Assembly (NCBI GenBank): GCA_902537325.1
Contig: CACBAT010000001.1
Span: forward strand, 59,908 to 123,907
DNA length: 64,000 bases
Source: an uncultured Alphaproteobacteria bacterium
GTDB lineage: Bacteria; Pseudomonadota; Alphaproteobacteria; HIMB59; GCA-002718135
Reading direction: 5' to 3'
Positions 39,587 to 47,841 of the stretch are shown piece by piece (the first letter of the stretch is position 1; every line of letters starts with the position of its first letter). A program made the translations under genes and the position numbers. A model generated the notes under the pieces. The model saw only the letters and a list, made by a program, of their open reading frames with translations, made no database searches and had not been told where the DNA came from.

Positions 39587-41198
39587 TCAAAAACTTTTAG
39601 AAATAAAAAATGCTGAAATTAAATTCAGTGTTGAAGGAGGTATAGTCAATGCAGTTAATGACATTTCTTTTGATATTATTAAAGGCGAAACCTTAGCAAT
39701 AGTTGGTGAATCAGGTTCAGGGAAATCTGTTACAGCGAGAACAATTATGAAAATGCTTCCAAAAAATTCATCTGTAGGTTCAAATCTAAAAGTTTCATTT
39801 AAAGGATCAGACATCAGTAATTTTTCTCAAGAGCAAATGAGACAAATAAGGGGTGACACGATTACAATGATCTTTCAAGAACCTCTAACAAGTTTAAATC
39901 CTCTTCATAAAATTGGAAGTCAAATTATCGAAGTTTTGCAAGAACATAATCAAATAAGTAAATCTGAAGCTAAGAAAAGAGCCTTAGAATTATTGAAAGA
40001 AGTTCAAATACCTCAGCCTGAAGAACGTTTAAATCAATATCCACATCAATTATCTGGAGGGCAAAGACAAAGAATTATGATTGCTATGGCTATAGCAAAT
40101 AGACCAGATCTTTTAATTGCTGACGAACCGACCACAGCACTAGATGTAACAATTCAATCTCAAATTTTAAAATTGTTAAAAGAATTACAAAAAAAATATG
40201 GAATGGCTATTATGCTTATAACTCATGATTTAACTGTTGTAAGAAAAACAAGTGATCGAATATGTGTAATGCGATATGGCAAAATTGTTGAAAGAGGAAA
40301 TACAGAAGAAGTATTTAAAAATCCTCAACACGAATACACAAAGCATTTAATTAATTCAGAACCAAGTGGAGAACCTGATCCATTTGATGAAACTAAAAAA
40401 GATTTAATAATCGAAGGTCAAAAGTGTACGGTCAAATTTATTCTTAAAAAAGGTAATTTTCTTTCTCAAAAAAAATCAGAACTTATTGCTGTCAATAATG
40501 TTGATATAAAAACGAGATATGGTGAAACTATTGGCATAGTAGGGGAGAGTGGATCAGGTAAAAGTACTTTAGGTATGTCTTTAATTAAACTTCAAGAAAT
40601 TAATTCTGGTAAAATTTTTTTTAAAAACCAAGAAATACAAAATTATAATACACAAAAAATGAAAGAGCTTAGACAACATTTACAAATTGTTTTTCAAGAT
40701 CCTTTCTCATCTTTAAATCCAAGACATACCGTTAAGCAAATTATTGGTGAAGGATTAGAGATTAACCGAAAAGATTTATCTAAAGAAGAAAAAGAAAATC
40801 TTGTTAAAAAAACACTAAACGAAGTCAATCTTGATGAAAGTACCTTACATAGATTTCCACACGAATTCTCAGGAGGGCAAAGACAAAGAATAGCTATAGC
40901 AAGAGCTATCATTATGAATCCAGAATTTATTTTGCTTGATGAACCAACTTCTGCCCTTGATCTATCAATACAGGCACAAATTATAGATTTACTAAGATCT
41001 TTAAGAAGAAATCATAATTTATCTTATATATTTATTAGTCATAATCTTAAAGTAATCAGATCTTTGTGTCATTACACTTTAGTCATGAAAGATGGCAAAG
41101 TTATTGAAGAAGGAATAACAAAAGATGTTCTTGATAATCCAATTAATGAATACACAAAACAACTTGTTCAGTCTGCTTTTGAGGTAATTGGTGAGTAA
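39570..41198 (+). CDS. fused DppD-DppF-type ABC ATPase
   Basis: A 542-aa protein carrying two complete nucleotide-binding domains. The first has a Walker A GESGSGKSV (about 40-48), signature LSGGQRQRI and Walker B LLIADEPTTALD; the second has GESGSGKSTLG, signature FSGGQRQRIAIARA and FILLDEPTSALD. The fused pattern is known from GsiA and YejF. It powers the AgpA-like importer. The ATG at 39570 is preferred to a TTG 11 codons upstream, because the extra residues are translated from the permease 3' end. It is followed by, and overlaps, a small gene of unknown role. Confidence 0.93.
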   Translation: MQSQNNQKLLEIKNAEIKFSVEGGIVNAVNDISFDIIKGETLAIVGESGSGKSVTARTIMKMLPKNSSVGSNLKVSFKGSDISNFSQEQMRQIRGDTITMIFQEPLTSLNPLHKIGSQIIEVLQEHNQISKSEAKKRALELLKEVQIPQPEERLNQYPHQLSGGQRQRIMIAMAIANRPDLLIADEPTTALDVTIQSQILKLLKELQKKYGMAIMLITHDLTVVRKTSDRICVMRYGKIVERGNTEEVFKNPQHEYTKHLINSEPSGEPDPFDETKKDLIIEGQKCTVKFILKKGNFLSQKKSELIAVNNVDIKTRYGETIGIVGESGSGKSTLGMSLIKLQEINSGKIFFKNQEIQNYNTQKMKELRQHLQIVFQDPFSSLNPRHTVKQIIGEGLEINRKDLSKEEKENLVKKTLNEVNLDESTLHRFPHEFSGGQRQRIAIARAIIMNPEFILLDEPTSALDLSIQAQIIDLLRSLRRNHNLSYIFISHNLKVIRSLCHYTLVMKDGKVIEEGITKDVLDNPINEYTKQLVQSAFEVIGE

Positions 41199-41397
41199 AG
41201 AAGATTTTATAATAAAAAGTGATGATGGAAGAGAATATGCTATTCCAGATATAAATAAATTTATCAAACATCTTACAGATTTCCATACCGTTAATGGTGT
41301 TGGAAATAATTCTCTACATGAAGAAAATGGCTTTTATTTTACTGTAACGGATGAATTTTATCTTTCTATAAAAAAAATGATCAATTCTAAAAAATAA
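41191..41397 (+). CDS. small unrecognised protein coupled to the ABC ATPase gene
   Basis: A 68-aa reading frame starting at a GTG (41191; a TTG at 41188 is possible) and overlapping the 3' end of the ATPase gene by 8 bp. Its sequence has an ordered feel: IKSDDGREYAIPDINKFIKH, then GVGNNSLHEENGFYFTVTDE. There is no signal peptide or membrane segment. I do not recognise the family. The coupled position and the non-homopolymeric composition suggest a real gene, but the small size leaves doubt. No role is assigned. Confidence 0.5.
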   Translation: MSKEDFIIKSDDGREYAIPDINKFIKHLTDFHTVNGVGNNSLHEENGFYFTVTDEFYLSIKKMINSKK

Positions 41398-41436
41398 ATA
41401 TTATTAAAATTTTAATTATCATCTATAAGGACTTTA

Positions 41437-41513
41437 GGGCTCTTAGCTCAGTTGGTTAGAGCGCCCCGCTCATAACGGGGTGGTCCGGGGTTCAAGTCCC
41501 TGAGGGCCCACCA
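41437..41513 (+). tRNA. tRNA with CAT anticodon (Met or Ile2)
   Basis: A full cloverleaf of 77 bases: acceptor GGGCTCT with AGGGCCC (one G-U pair), D arm GCTC-AGTTGGTTA-GAGC, anticodon arm CCCCG-CTCATAA-CGGGG, T arm CGGGG-TTCAAGT-CCCTG (one wobble pair), then ACCA. The anticodon CAT reads AUG, or AUA if its C34 is changed to lysidine. The standard paired first base excludes initiator tRNA-fMet. Acceptor and T arm look more like an Ile2 tRNA than the elongator tRNA-Met I recall, but this is not settled. It lies inside the sugar island, and its 3' end overlaps the opposite-strand MFS gene. Confidence 0.93.
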
Positions 41514-42625
41514 TTTAATTTTGTTGAAAAGTTAAATATAGTAAATATTAAAAAGAAAATTACACCAAATATAATTAAAAAATAATTGATATTAAAGCTA
41601 ATTAAAGTACCAATGATAGTTGGACCAACAAAGGAACCAATATTTTCACATATACTATAACTTGCTACTCCAAAAACAATTAAATGGCTTTTTAAATTAG
41701 TGTTAATTAAATTGAAATTAATAAGGAATAAACTTCCTATAGATAAATAAAAAATAAAAGTAAAAAAAATGATACTAAAATAATTTTCTGTAAAAAAGAA
41801 AATAATTAAACCAGCAATGGAAATTAAGCAGAATATATTTAAAATTAAAACTTTGCTAATTTTATCTATTAATTTTCCTATTAATGGAAAGATTAATAAC
41901 ACTAACATTCCTGAAATAAAATTAATTCTTCCAACATCTTTATCTGTAAAACCTTTTTCAATTAAGAATGATGGAAAAAGAGAACTCCAACCTGCATCAC
42001 TAATTCCTAAAAAAAATACACAAATTAAAATAAATTTAATATAATTAATCACATTATAAGATAATGAAAACTCAACCTTTTCAACTTTCGTTAAGAGTAT
42101 GCTCGATTTAGAAACAAAAACTGGTAAAAATTGAAATACAATAAGCAGTATAGCGATTACATAACTTAAATAATTAACTCCATTAAATGCAATAATAAGA
42201 GAGCCCAGTATTGCTCCAAATCCCGCACTAGACCAAAACAAAGAAATATAAAAACCTGATTTATTTTTAAATTCTGAACTAATATATGTTTCAATTGTCA
42301 AAAAATTGATATGATTTGTAAATCCCATGACAAATGTAATAATCACAATAGTGAAAATGCTGAATTGAAAAAATAAAAGTAAAAAAAATAATAATTGAAT
42401 TAAAATAGAACAAATTAAAGTAAAAAATAAACTATACTTTTCTCTAATAATATTATGCAAAAATGAAGAAACAATAACTCCAAGTGCAAAAAAGGACAAA
42501 GAAAAACCAATTAAAGATTCATTATAATTTTTTAATTTAAGATCTATTGCTAGAGTAGAAGATAGAAAACTTGCTGCAAGAGCAAAAGAAAATATGATTG
42601 TCGAATAATTAATAATATTTCTCAT
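41492..42625 (-). CDS. MFS family transporter
   Basis: A 377-aa integral membrane protein with about 11-12 hydrophobic segments and a short central cytoplasmic loop (about residues 176-185), the plan of the major facilitator superfamily. FSLSFFALGVIVSSFLHNI and the VGRINFISGMLVLLIFPLIG segment, then KLID, recall the YcaD/DHA-like group. The substrate is unknown. The gene's last seven codons and its TGA lie in the complement of the tRNA at 41437-41513. Its start is 47 bp from the divergent aldolase start. Function in the sugar island could be export or uptake. Confidence 0.8.
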   Translation of the reverse strand: MRNIINYSTIIFSFALAASFLSSTLAIDLKLKNYNESLIGFSLSFFALGVIVSSFLHNIIREKYSLFFTLICSILIQLLFFLLLFFQFSIFTIVIITFVMGFTNHINFLTIETYISSEFKNKSGFYISLFWSSAGFGAILGSLIIAFNGVNYLSYVIAILLIVFQFLPVFVSKSSILLTKVEKVEFSLSYNVINYIKFILICVFFLGISDAGWSSLFPSFLIEKGFTDKDVGRINFISGMLVLLIFPLIGKLIDKISKVLILNIFCLISIAGLIIFFFTENYFSIIFFTFIFYLSIGSLFLINFNLINTNLKSHLIVFGVASYSICENIGSFVGPTIIGTLISFNINYFLIIFGVIFFLIFTIFNFSTKLNGGPSGT

Positions 42626-42672
42626 TATTTTCTTGAATAATCATTTTATACAATTATTAAAGTCTTAATTAC

Positions 42673-43737
42673 ATGGCATTAATTTCACTTAGACAACTGT
42701 TGGATCACGCTGCTGAAAACAACTATGGTGTTCCTGCATTTAATGTAAATAACTTAGAGGCAATTAGAGCCATCATGGAAGGGGCTAAAGAGTTAAATAG
42801 CCCAGTTATTTTGCAAGCTTCTGGAGCAGCAAGAAAATACGCTGGCCCCATTTTTGTTAAAAAATTAGTAGAAGCCGCAATGGACGAATTTTCAGACATT
42901 CCAACTGTTTTACATCAAGATCATGGTGGATCTCCATCAGATTGCAAAAATTGTATCGAACTTGGATTTACTTCTGTCATGATGGATGGCTCCTTAATGG
43001 ATGACCAAAAAACACCTTCAGACTTTGATTATAACGTTAGAGTTACCAAAGAAACAACTGATATGGCGCATGCCTTAGGTGTTTCCGTTGAAGGAGAAAT
43101 TGGATGCTTAGGTTCTTTGGAAACTGGAACTGGGGAAAAAGAAGATGGTGTTGGAGCAGAAGGTAAACTTGATCATGATCAATTGTTAACAGATCCAGAT
43201 GAGGCATCAGATTTTGTTAAAGCAACAAATGTTGATGCTCTCGCAATTGCTATAGGAACAAGTCATGGTGCATATAAATTTTCTCGACCACCTACAGGTG
43301 ATATTTTAGCAATTGATAGAATTAAAGAAATACATTCAAGACTTCCAAATACTCATTTAGTAATGCATGGATCATCTTCTGTTCCTCAAGATTTAATAAA
43401 AACTATTAACGAATATGGTGGAAAAATAAAGGAAACATACGGCGTACCTGTGTCTGAAATCCAAGAAGGAATTAAACATGGTGTTAGAAAAGTAAATGTT
43501 GATACAGACTTAAGACTGGCAGCTACAGCTGCAGTAAGAAAATATTTTCATGAAAATCCCTCTCAATTTGATCCCCGAAAATATTTATTACTTTCAAAAG
43601 ACGCTATGAAAGAAGTTGTAAAAAGTAGACTTCAAGAATTTGGAACAGCAGGGAATGCCTCTTCTATTAATACCATATCCCTGGGAGAAATGGCTACAAG
43701 ATATAAATCTGGTGAATTTAGAGCAGTCATTAACTAA
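42673..43737 (+). CDS. fba: class II fructose-bisphosphate aldolase
   Basis: A 354-aa zinc-dependent aldolase. The N-terminus [20 protein letters not shown] then FNVNNLE, the zinc-ligand region TVLHQDHGG (about 78-86), [30 protein letters not shown] and [10 protein letters not shown] match the so-called Calvin-cycle subtype. It cleaves fructose-1,6-bisphosphate, and relatives also act on tagatose-1,6-bisphosphate. In an island full of sugar importers and galactosidases it is well placed to feed lower glycolysis. It is the only glycolytic enzyme in the window. No Shine-Dalgarno is visible. Confidence 0.93.
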   Translation: MALISLRQLLDHAAENNYGVPAFNVNNLEAIRAIMEGAKELNSPVILQASGAARKYAGPIFVKKLVEAAMDEFSDIPTVLHQDHGGSPSDCKNCIELGFTSVMMDGSLMDDQKTPSDFDYNVRVTKETTDMAHALGVSVEGEIGCLGSLETGTGEKEDGVGAEGKLDHDQLLTDPDEASDFVKATNVDALAIAIGTSHGAYKFSRPPTGDILAIDRIKEIHSRLPNTHLVMHGSSSVPQDLIKTINEYGGKIKETYGVPVSEIQEGIKHGVRKVNVDTDLRLAATAAVRKYFHENPSQFDPRKYLLLSKDAMKEVVKSRLQEFGTAGNASSINTISLGEMATRYKSGEFRAVIN

Positions 43738-43778
43738 TTTTTATTGAAAAAAAATAAATTATATTTCAAATAATAAAT

Positions 43779-44624
43779 ATGAAAAAAGTTTCAAAGCTTG
43801 ATGAATATTTGTTTGATCTAAATGGATATTTAATAATTAAAAATGCATTAAGTAAAAAAGAACTAAAAGATCTTAATAAAATTTTAGATAAATTAAAAAA
43901 TTTAAAAAATAATGAATGGTTTGGATATGTTCATGGTCATAATTATGGTGGAAAAGAAGGTTTAAATCTTCAACAAATTTATGAAGCTGGAAAACCTTTT
44001 GAAAAATTAATTGATCATCCTTCATGGATATATCATATGCTTCATTTTGTTGGAGGTAAAAATACTTTTGATCAACATCACGGCCCTTTATTTATTGATG
44101 AAAATTTTGCTAATATAAGAGGGCCGGGTGAAGCTATAGGAATTCACTCTGGTCATCATGAAGGACTTCAAAGAAATCATTTTAGATTTCAAGAAGGTAA
44201 GTTTCATTGCGGACAAGTAAATATTTTATTAGCACTAAAAGATATTGGTCCAGGTGATGGTGGTACAGTTATTATACCTTCTTCTCATAAATCAAATATA
44301 CGTCATCCAGAATTTGAAAAAAATTCTATGAAAAAAGGAAAAGTTACATCTGCAGAGAAAATGACAGCTTCAAAAGAAATTTATTTAAAAGCTGGTGACG
44401 GGCTATTATTTGTTGATTCACTTTGTCATGGTTCTGCAAAAAGAACAAATAAGGGAGAAAGAAGAATTGTTGTTTACAGATACGGACCTTCTTGGGGTTT
44501 TTTCAGACACCCTTATAGACCTTCAAAAAAACTACTTTCAAATCTCACTGAATTTCAAAAAAAAATAGTAATGCCTCACGAGCAAGTTCTTTTACCAAAT
44601 AACAAAGAGAACAAGATAATTTAA
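43779..44624 (+). CDS. PhyH-family dioxygenase-like protein
   Basis: A 281-aa phytanoyl-CoA dioxygenase-like protein. Family signs are VNILLALKDIGPGDGGTVII then PSSHKSN (about 147-173), and the distal H217 (DSLCHGSAKRT) with arginines at 228-229 (GERRIVVYRYG). The proximal motif is less clear: in IHSGHHEGLQ (about 122-131) H126 and E128 give an H-x-E, not the usual H-x-D. The substrate is unknown. It follows the aldolase gene by 41 bp on the same strand and lies before an SBP gene, so a link with sugar metabolism is possible. Confidence 0.75.
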   Translation: MKKVSKLDEYLFDLNGYLIIKNALSKKELKDLNKILDKLKNLKNNEWFGYVHGHNYGGKEGLNLQQIYEAGKPFEKLIDHPSWIYHMLHFVGGKNTFDQHHGPLFIDENFANIRGPGEAIGIHSGHHEGLQRNHFRFQEGKFHCGQVNILLALKDIGPGDGGTVIIPSSHKSNIRHPEFEKNSMKKGKVTSAEKMTASKEIYLKAGDGLLFVDSLCHGSAKRTNKGERRIVVYRYGPSWGFFRHPYRPSKKLLSNLTEFQKKIVMPHEQVLLPNNKENKII

Positions 44625-44687
44625 CAGTAAATACCTTTTTTTTATCTTGATTTTTCGATCAATATAACTTTTAAAAGATATATTAAA

Positions 44688-44694
44688 GGGAGGA
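44688..44694 (+). promoter_or_regulatory. Shine-Dalgarno of the second sugar-binding-protein gene
   Basis: GGGAGGA lies with a 5-base gap from its GGAGG core to the ATG at 44699. It is the same motif as at 35350 and 50971. Confidence 0.75.
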
Positions 44695-44698
44695 ATAG

Positions 44699-45952
44699 AT
44701 GAAATTAATTAAATCCTTAATTTTGTCTCTTGCATTTTTAGTTGGGTTTTCATCAACTTCAAATGCTAGAGATATTACACTTTCAATGTGGACGCATAAC
44801 CAGCTCTATGTTGATTATTTCAATACTTATCTTGAAGAAGTGCAAGCTGCATTTCCAGATGATAATATTACTTTTGATTTTCAAGTTACGCCCGATATGG
44901 CTACAAACAGTTTAACGGCGATTGCTTCAGGTTCTGAACATACTGATCTTTTAGGAATTGAGATAAGCGGTTTTGGTTTATTTATGGTTGATGATATTAT
45001 TTCAGACAACTTTGTACCACTAACAGATATGTACGGTGACATGTCTCAATGGAATCCAGGAAAAGTAGCTGCTTGGACTCACACTAATGGTGAGATATAT
45101 GGAATTGAAAGTGAAGGCTGTTATATGGTCTATTACTACAACCCAAGCATTCTTGAAAGTTATGGTAAATCAGTACCAAAAACTTGGGATGAGTTTATGG
45201 AAACTGGAAAAATTTTAGCAAAAGATGGAATTTCAATGATGCTATCTGAGTTAAGATTTATTGGAATGTACCAACAAGCTGGCGGTAAATTCTTCAATGA
45301 AGATGGTGAATTTGAAATGGATGAAGATCTTTTCATGGAGGTTTTAAAATTCCAAGAAGAAGCTTTTGCATCTGGAGTAATTAATTATACTACTGACTAT
45401 TGGGGTCAAACACCTGGTGTTCTTTACAATTCAAAGCAAACTGTAGGAACTATGGCGCCTGACTGGTATAACAACTGTTGTTTACAACCTACAGTTAAAG
45501 ATACACAATCTGGTGAGTGGAGAGTTGCCCCTCTTCCTACTTGGGGAGATAAAGGATATAAAACTTTTCACTGGGGTGGAACTGGTTTTGCCATTCATAA
45601 ATCTTCAGAAGCTGTAGACGTTGCTAAAAAGTTACTTGAACTCGCTTACTTCTCGTATGAAGGTCAAATTGCAAAATATGATTTCTTCGGAGGAATGCCT
45701 ACTTTATTGGCTGCTCTTGAAGATCCAAGAATTGCAGATAAAAAATTTGATTTTTATGGAGGTCAAAAATTTGCAGAGCCATTTATTTCTGTAGCAGGAT
45801 CAAGTGCTGATGACTATCAGCACGTTGGTCGAGCTATTATTGATAGTGTTTCTCGTGATTTAACAACATTACTAGCTAATGGAGAAATCACGGCTGAAGA
45901 AGCGCATGAAAGGTTCATCTCACAAGTTCAGGATGAGCTTGACTTTTTATAG
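44699..45952 (+). CDS. ABC transporter sugar-binding protein, family 1 (CUT1)
   Basis: A 417-aa periplasmic binding protein. It starts with a signal peptide (about residues 1-24, LIKSLILSLAFLVGFSSTSN), followed by DITLSMWTHNQLYVDYFNTY and the SBP family 1 core (VYYYNPSILESYGKSVPKTW, then DEF). Sugar-binding proteins of this class serve CUT1 importers for di- and oligosaccharides; the ligand cannot be told. It pairs with the fused permease gene downstream, separated by a terminator-like hairpin. Confidence 0.9.
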   Translation: MKLIKSLILSLAFLVGFSSTSNARDITLSMWTHNQLYVDYFNTYLEEVQAAFPDDNITFDFQVTPDMATNSLTAIASGSEHTDLLGIEISGFGLFMVDDIISDNFVPLTDMYGDMSQWNPGKVAAWTHTNGEIYGIESEGCYMVYYYNPSILESYGKSVPKTWDEFMETGKILAKDGISMMLSELRFIGMYQQAGGKFFNEDGEFEMDEDLFMEVLKFQEEAFASGVINYTTDYWGQTPGVLYNSKQTVGTMAPDWYNNCCLQPTVKDTQSGEWRVAPLPTWGDKGYKTFHWGGTGFAIHKSSEAVDVAKKLLELAYFSYEGQIAKYDFFGGMPTLLAALEDPRIADKKFDFYGGQKFAEPFISVAGSSADDYQHVGRAIIDSVSRDLTTLLANGEITAEEAHERFISQVQDELDFL

Positions 45953-45964
45953 ACCATAATTTTT

Positions 45965-45990
45965 AAAGCAGGGTTTTTACCCTGCTTTTT
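45965..45990 (+). terminator. intercistronic terminator after the second binding-protein gene
   Basis: Arms AAAGCAGGG (45965-45973) and CCCTGCTTT (45980-45988) with a 6-base loop, followed by a short T run. It sits between the binding-protein gene and the permease gene, as in the other two importers, and may reduce transcription of the permease. Confidence 0.8.
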
Positions 45991-46013
45991 AAAAATAAAA
46001 TCAAAATAATAAT

Positions 46014-47840
46014 ATGTCAGTTGTGAGTAATAATCGAAGATTAAGACCCGAAAAGGTTGCGCCGTATTTTTTTATATCGCCATTTTATATTATTTTTACA
46101 ATTTTTTTTCTATTACCTACCATAGCTTCTTTCATTTTAGCTTTTTACAAGTGGAAAGGTGTAAAAGCTCCTAAGCCTCGCGGGTGGGGAAATTTTGAAT
46201 ATTTATTTTTTAAAGATCAAAACTTTTGGGAAACTTTCCAAAATACAGTATTTTATTCTGCTGGCAGTGTATTTATTACTATTCCCCTTGCTCTTTTATT
46301 AGCTCTTGCTCTTAATAGTCATAGTTTAAAGCTAAAACCTTTTTGGCGTTTAGTATTTTTCTCACCGATTGTTACTTCAGTTGTCGCGGCTGCATTAACT
46401 TTCAAGATGATATTAAATAGTGAATTTGGATTACTTAATTATGTAATTGGTTTTATTGGCATTGAACCAATCAATTGGGTTGAGTCTTCAGCTACCTCAA
46501 AGTGGTCTGTCATGATGTTAGTAATATGGAGATGGACTGGTTTAACCTGTATTTATTTTTTAGCTGGTTTGCAATTTATAGATAGAACTTTGTATGAAGC
46601 AGCAAAAATAGATGGTGCAACGGCATGGCATCAATTTTGGTATGTTACTCTTCCTCAATTAGCGCCAGTAACACTATTTGTTTGTATAATTGTTTCTATT
46701 GGCTCATTCCAAATATTTGAAGATGTATTTGTTATGTATAGTGGAAATGATGTTCCAACTCACGCTAAATCAATGGTTGTTTACATGATGGAAAGAGGTT
46801 TTAATCAACTCAAATTAGGGTTTGGTTCATCAATTGGTGTATTTATGTTCATCTGTATTTTAGCTATATCATTATTTCAATTTAGATCATTTGCATCCAA
46901 TTTAGATCAGGATGCTAAAAAAAGTTTTATTGAGAGAATTTTATCTCCTATTATAGATTTTATTGCTAATATTTTTCCAATAGAGTCTTCTAGTTCTAGT
47001 AAAAAATCTTTATCTCCAAAAATTGGTAAATATTCATTAAATTTTATAATTACAATTATAGGTTTGATAACACTTATACCTTATGCTTTTATGCTTACCT
47101 CTTCAGTCAAATCAACAGCAGAAATAATGGCATGGCCTCCTATAATGTGGTCTAAAAGTCCTAATTGGGAAAATGTAACAAAATTGTTTACTGAGTTTCC
47201 AGCAAGTTTATGGATATTCAATTCCTTCTTTGTTGCTATTGCTGTTACTATTCTAACAATTTTTTTATGTACTTTAGCCGGGTATGCATTTGCAAAATAT
47301 AATTTTAAAGGAAAAAACAGGCTTTTCATATTTATGGTAGCAACTGCAATGATACCTTTTCCAATTATAATGATTCCTCTTTATGTTTTAGTGGGTAGAA
47401 TGGGAATGAATGATACTTTATCGGGACTAATCATTCCTTTTGTTGCTCCTGCTATAGGAATTTTTATGATGAGACAATTCATAACGTCTGTTCCTGATGA
47501 ATTAATTCAAGCAGCAAGATCAGATGGGGCTGGTGAGTTTAGAATTTTTTGGCAAATAGTTGTCCCTCTTGTTTGGCCTGGTATTGCCACTCTTGCAATA
47601 ATTACATTTGTTAATTCATGGAATAGTTTCTTATGGCCTCTTATAATATTACGGGATGACCTTAATTACACTATCCCTCTCGGCATGACGGAAGTATTTG
47701 CGCTTAGTGTTGGACAAGAGCCGCAGTATGGACAGGCTATGGCTTTTGCAACCTTAACGACAATTCCAATTATAGTTATTTTTTCTTTTGTTCAAAAATA
47801 TTACATTGCAGGCTTATCAGCTGGAGCTGTTAAAGGTTAA
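46014..47840 (+). CDS. fused CUT1 sugar ABC permease (MalF-like + MalG-like)
   Basis: A 608-aa protein joining both permeases of a CUT1 importer in one chain. The first half (about 1-300) is MalF/UgpA-like, with its EAA loop at LYEAAKIDGATAWHQFWYVT then LPQ. A serine/lysine-rich linker (about 318-340) follows. The second half (about 345-608) is MalG/UgpE-like, with its EAA loop at LIQAARSDGAGEFRIFWQIV, and ends in the usual AGLSAGAVKG. There is no frame break across the join. No ATPase gene is next to it; the MalK-type ATPase at 54067 is the only matching one in the window. Confidence 0.92.
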   Translation: MSVVSNNRRLRPEKVAPYFFISPFYIIFTIFFLLPTIASFILAFYKWKGVKAPKPRGWGNFEYLFFKDQNFWETFQNTVFYSAGSVFITIPLALLLALALNSHSLKLKPFWRLVFFSPIVTSVVAAALTFKMILNSEFGLLNYVIGFIGIEPINWVESSATSKWSVMMLVIWRWTGLTCIYFLAGLQFIDRTLYEAAKIDGATAWHQFWYVTLPQLAPVTLFVCIIVSIGSFQIFEDVFVMYSGNDVPTHAKSMVVYMMERGFNQLKLGFGSSIGVFMFICILAISLFQFRSFASNLDQDAKKSFIERILSPIIDFIANIFPIESSSSSKKSLSPKIGKYSLNFIITIIGLITLIPYAFMLTSSVKSTAEIMAWPPIMWSKSPNWENVTKLFTEFPASLWIFNSFFVAIAVTILTIFLCTLAGYAFAKYNFKGKNRLFIFMVATAMIPFPIIMIPLYVLVGRMGMNDTLSGLIIPFVAPAIGIFMMRQFITSVPDELIQAARSDGAGEFRIFWQIVVPLVWPGIATLAIITFVNSWNSFLWPLIILRDDLNYTIPLGMTEVFALSVGQEPQYGQAMAFATLTTIPIIVIFSFVQKYYIAGLSAGAVKG

Positions 47841-47841
47841 T

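Noticed and set aside
41437..41513. tRNA as an integration site of a mobile element
   Set aside because: No integrase gene and no second copy of the tRNA 3' end were seen in the window.
44648..44663. TTGAT/ATCAA inverted repeat before the second binding-protein gene as an operator
   Set aside because: Arms of 5 bp are expected by chance in such AT-rich DNA, and the AAACGTTT core of the LacI sites is absent.
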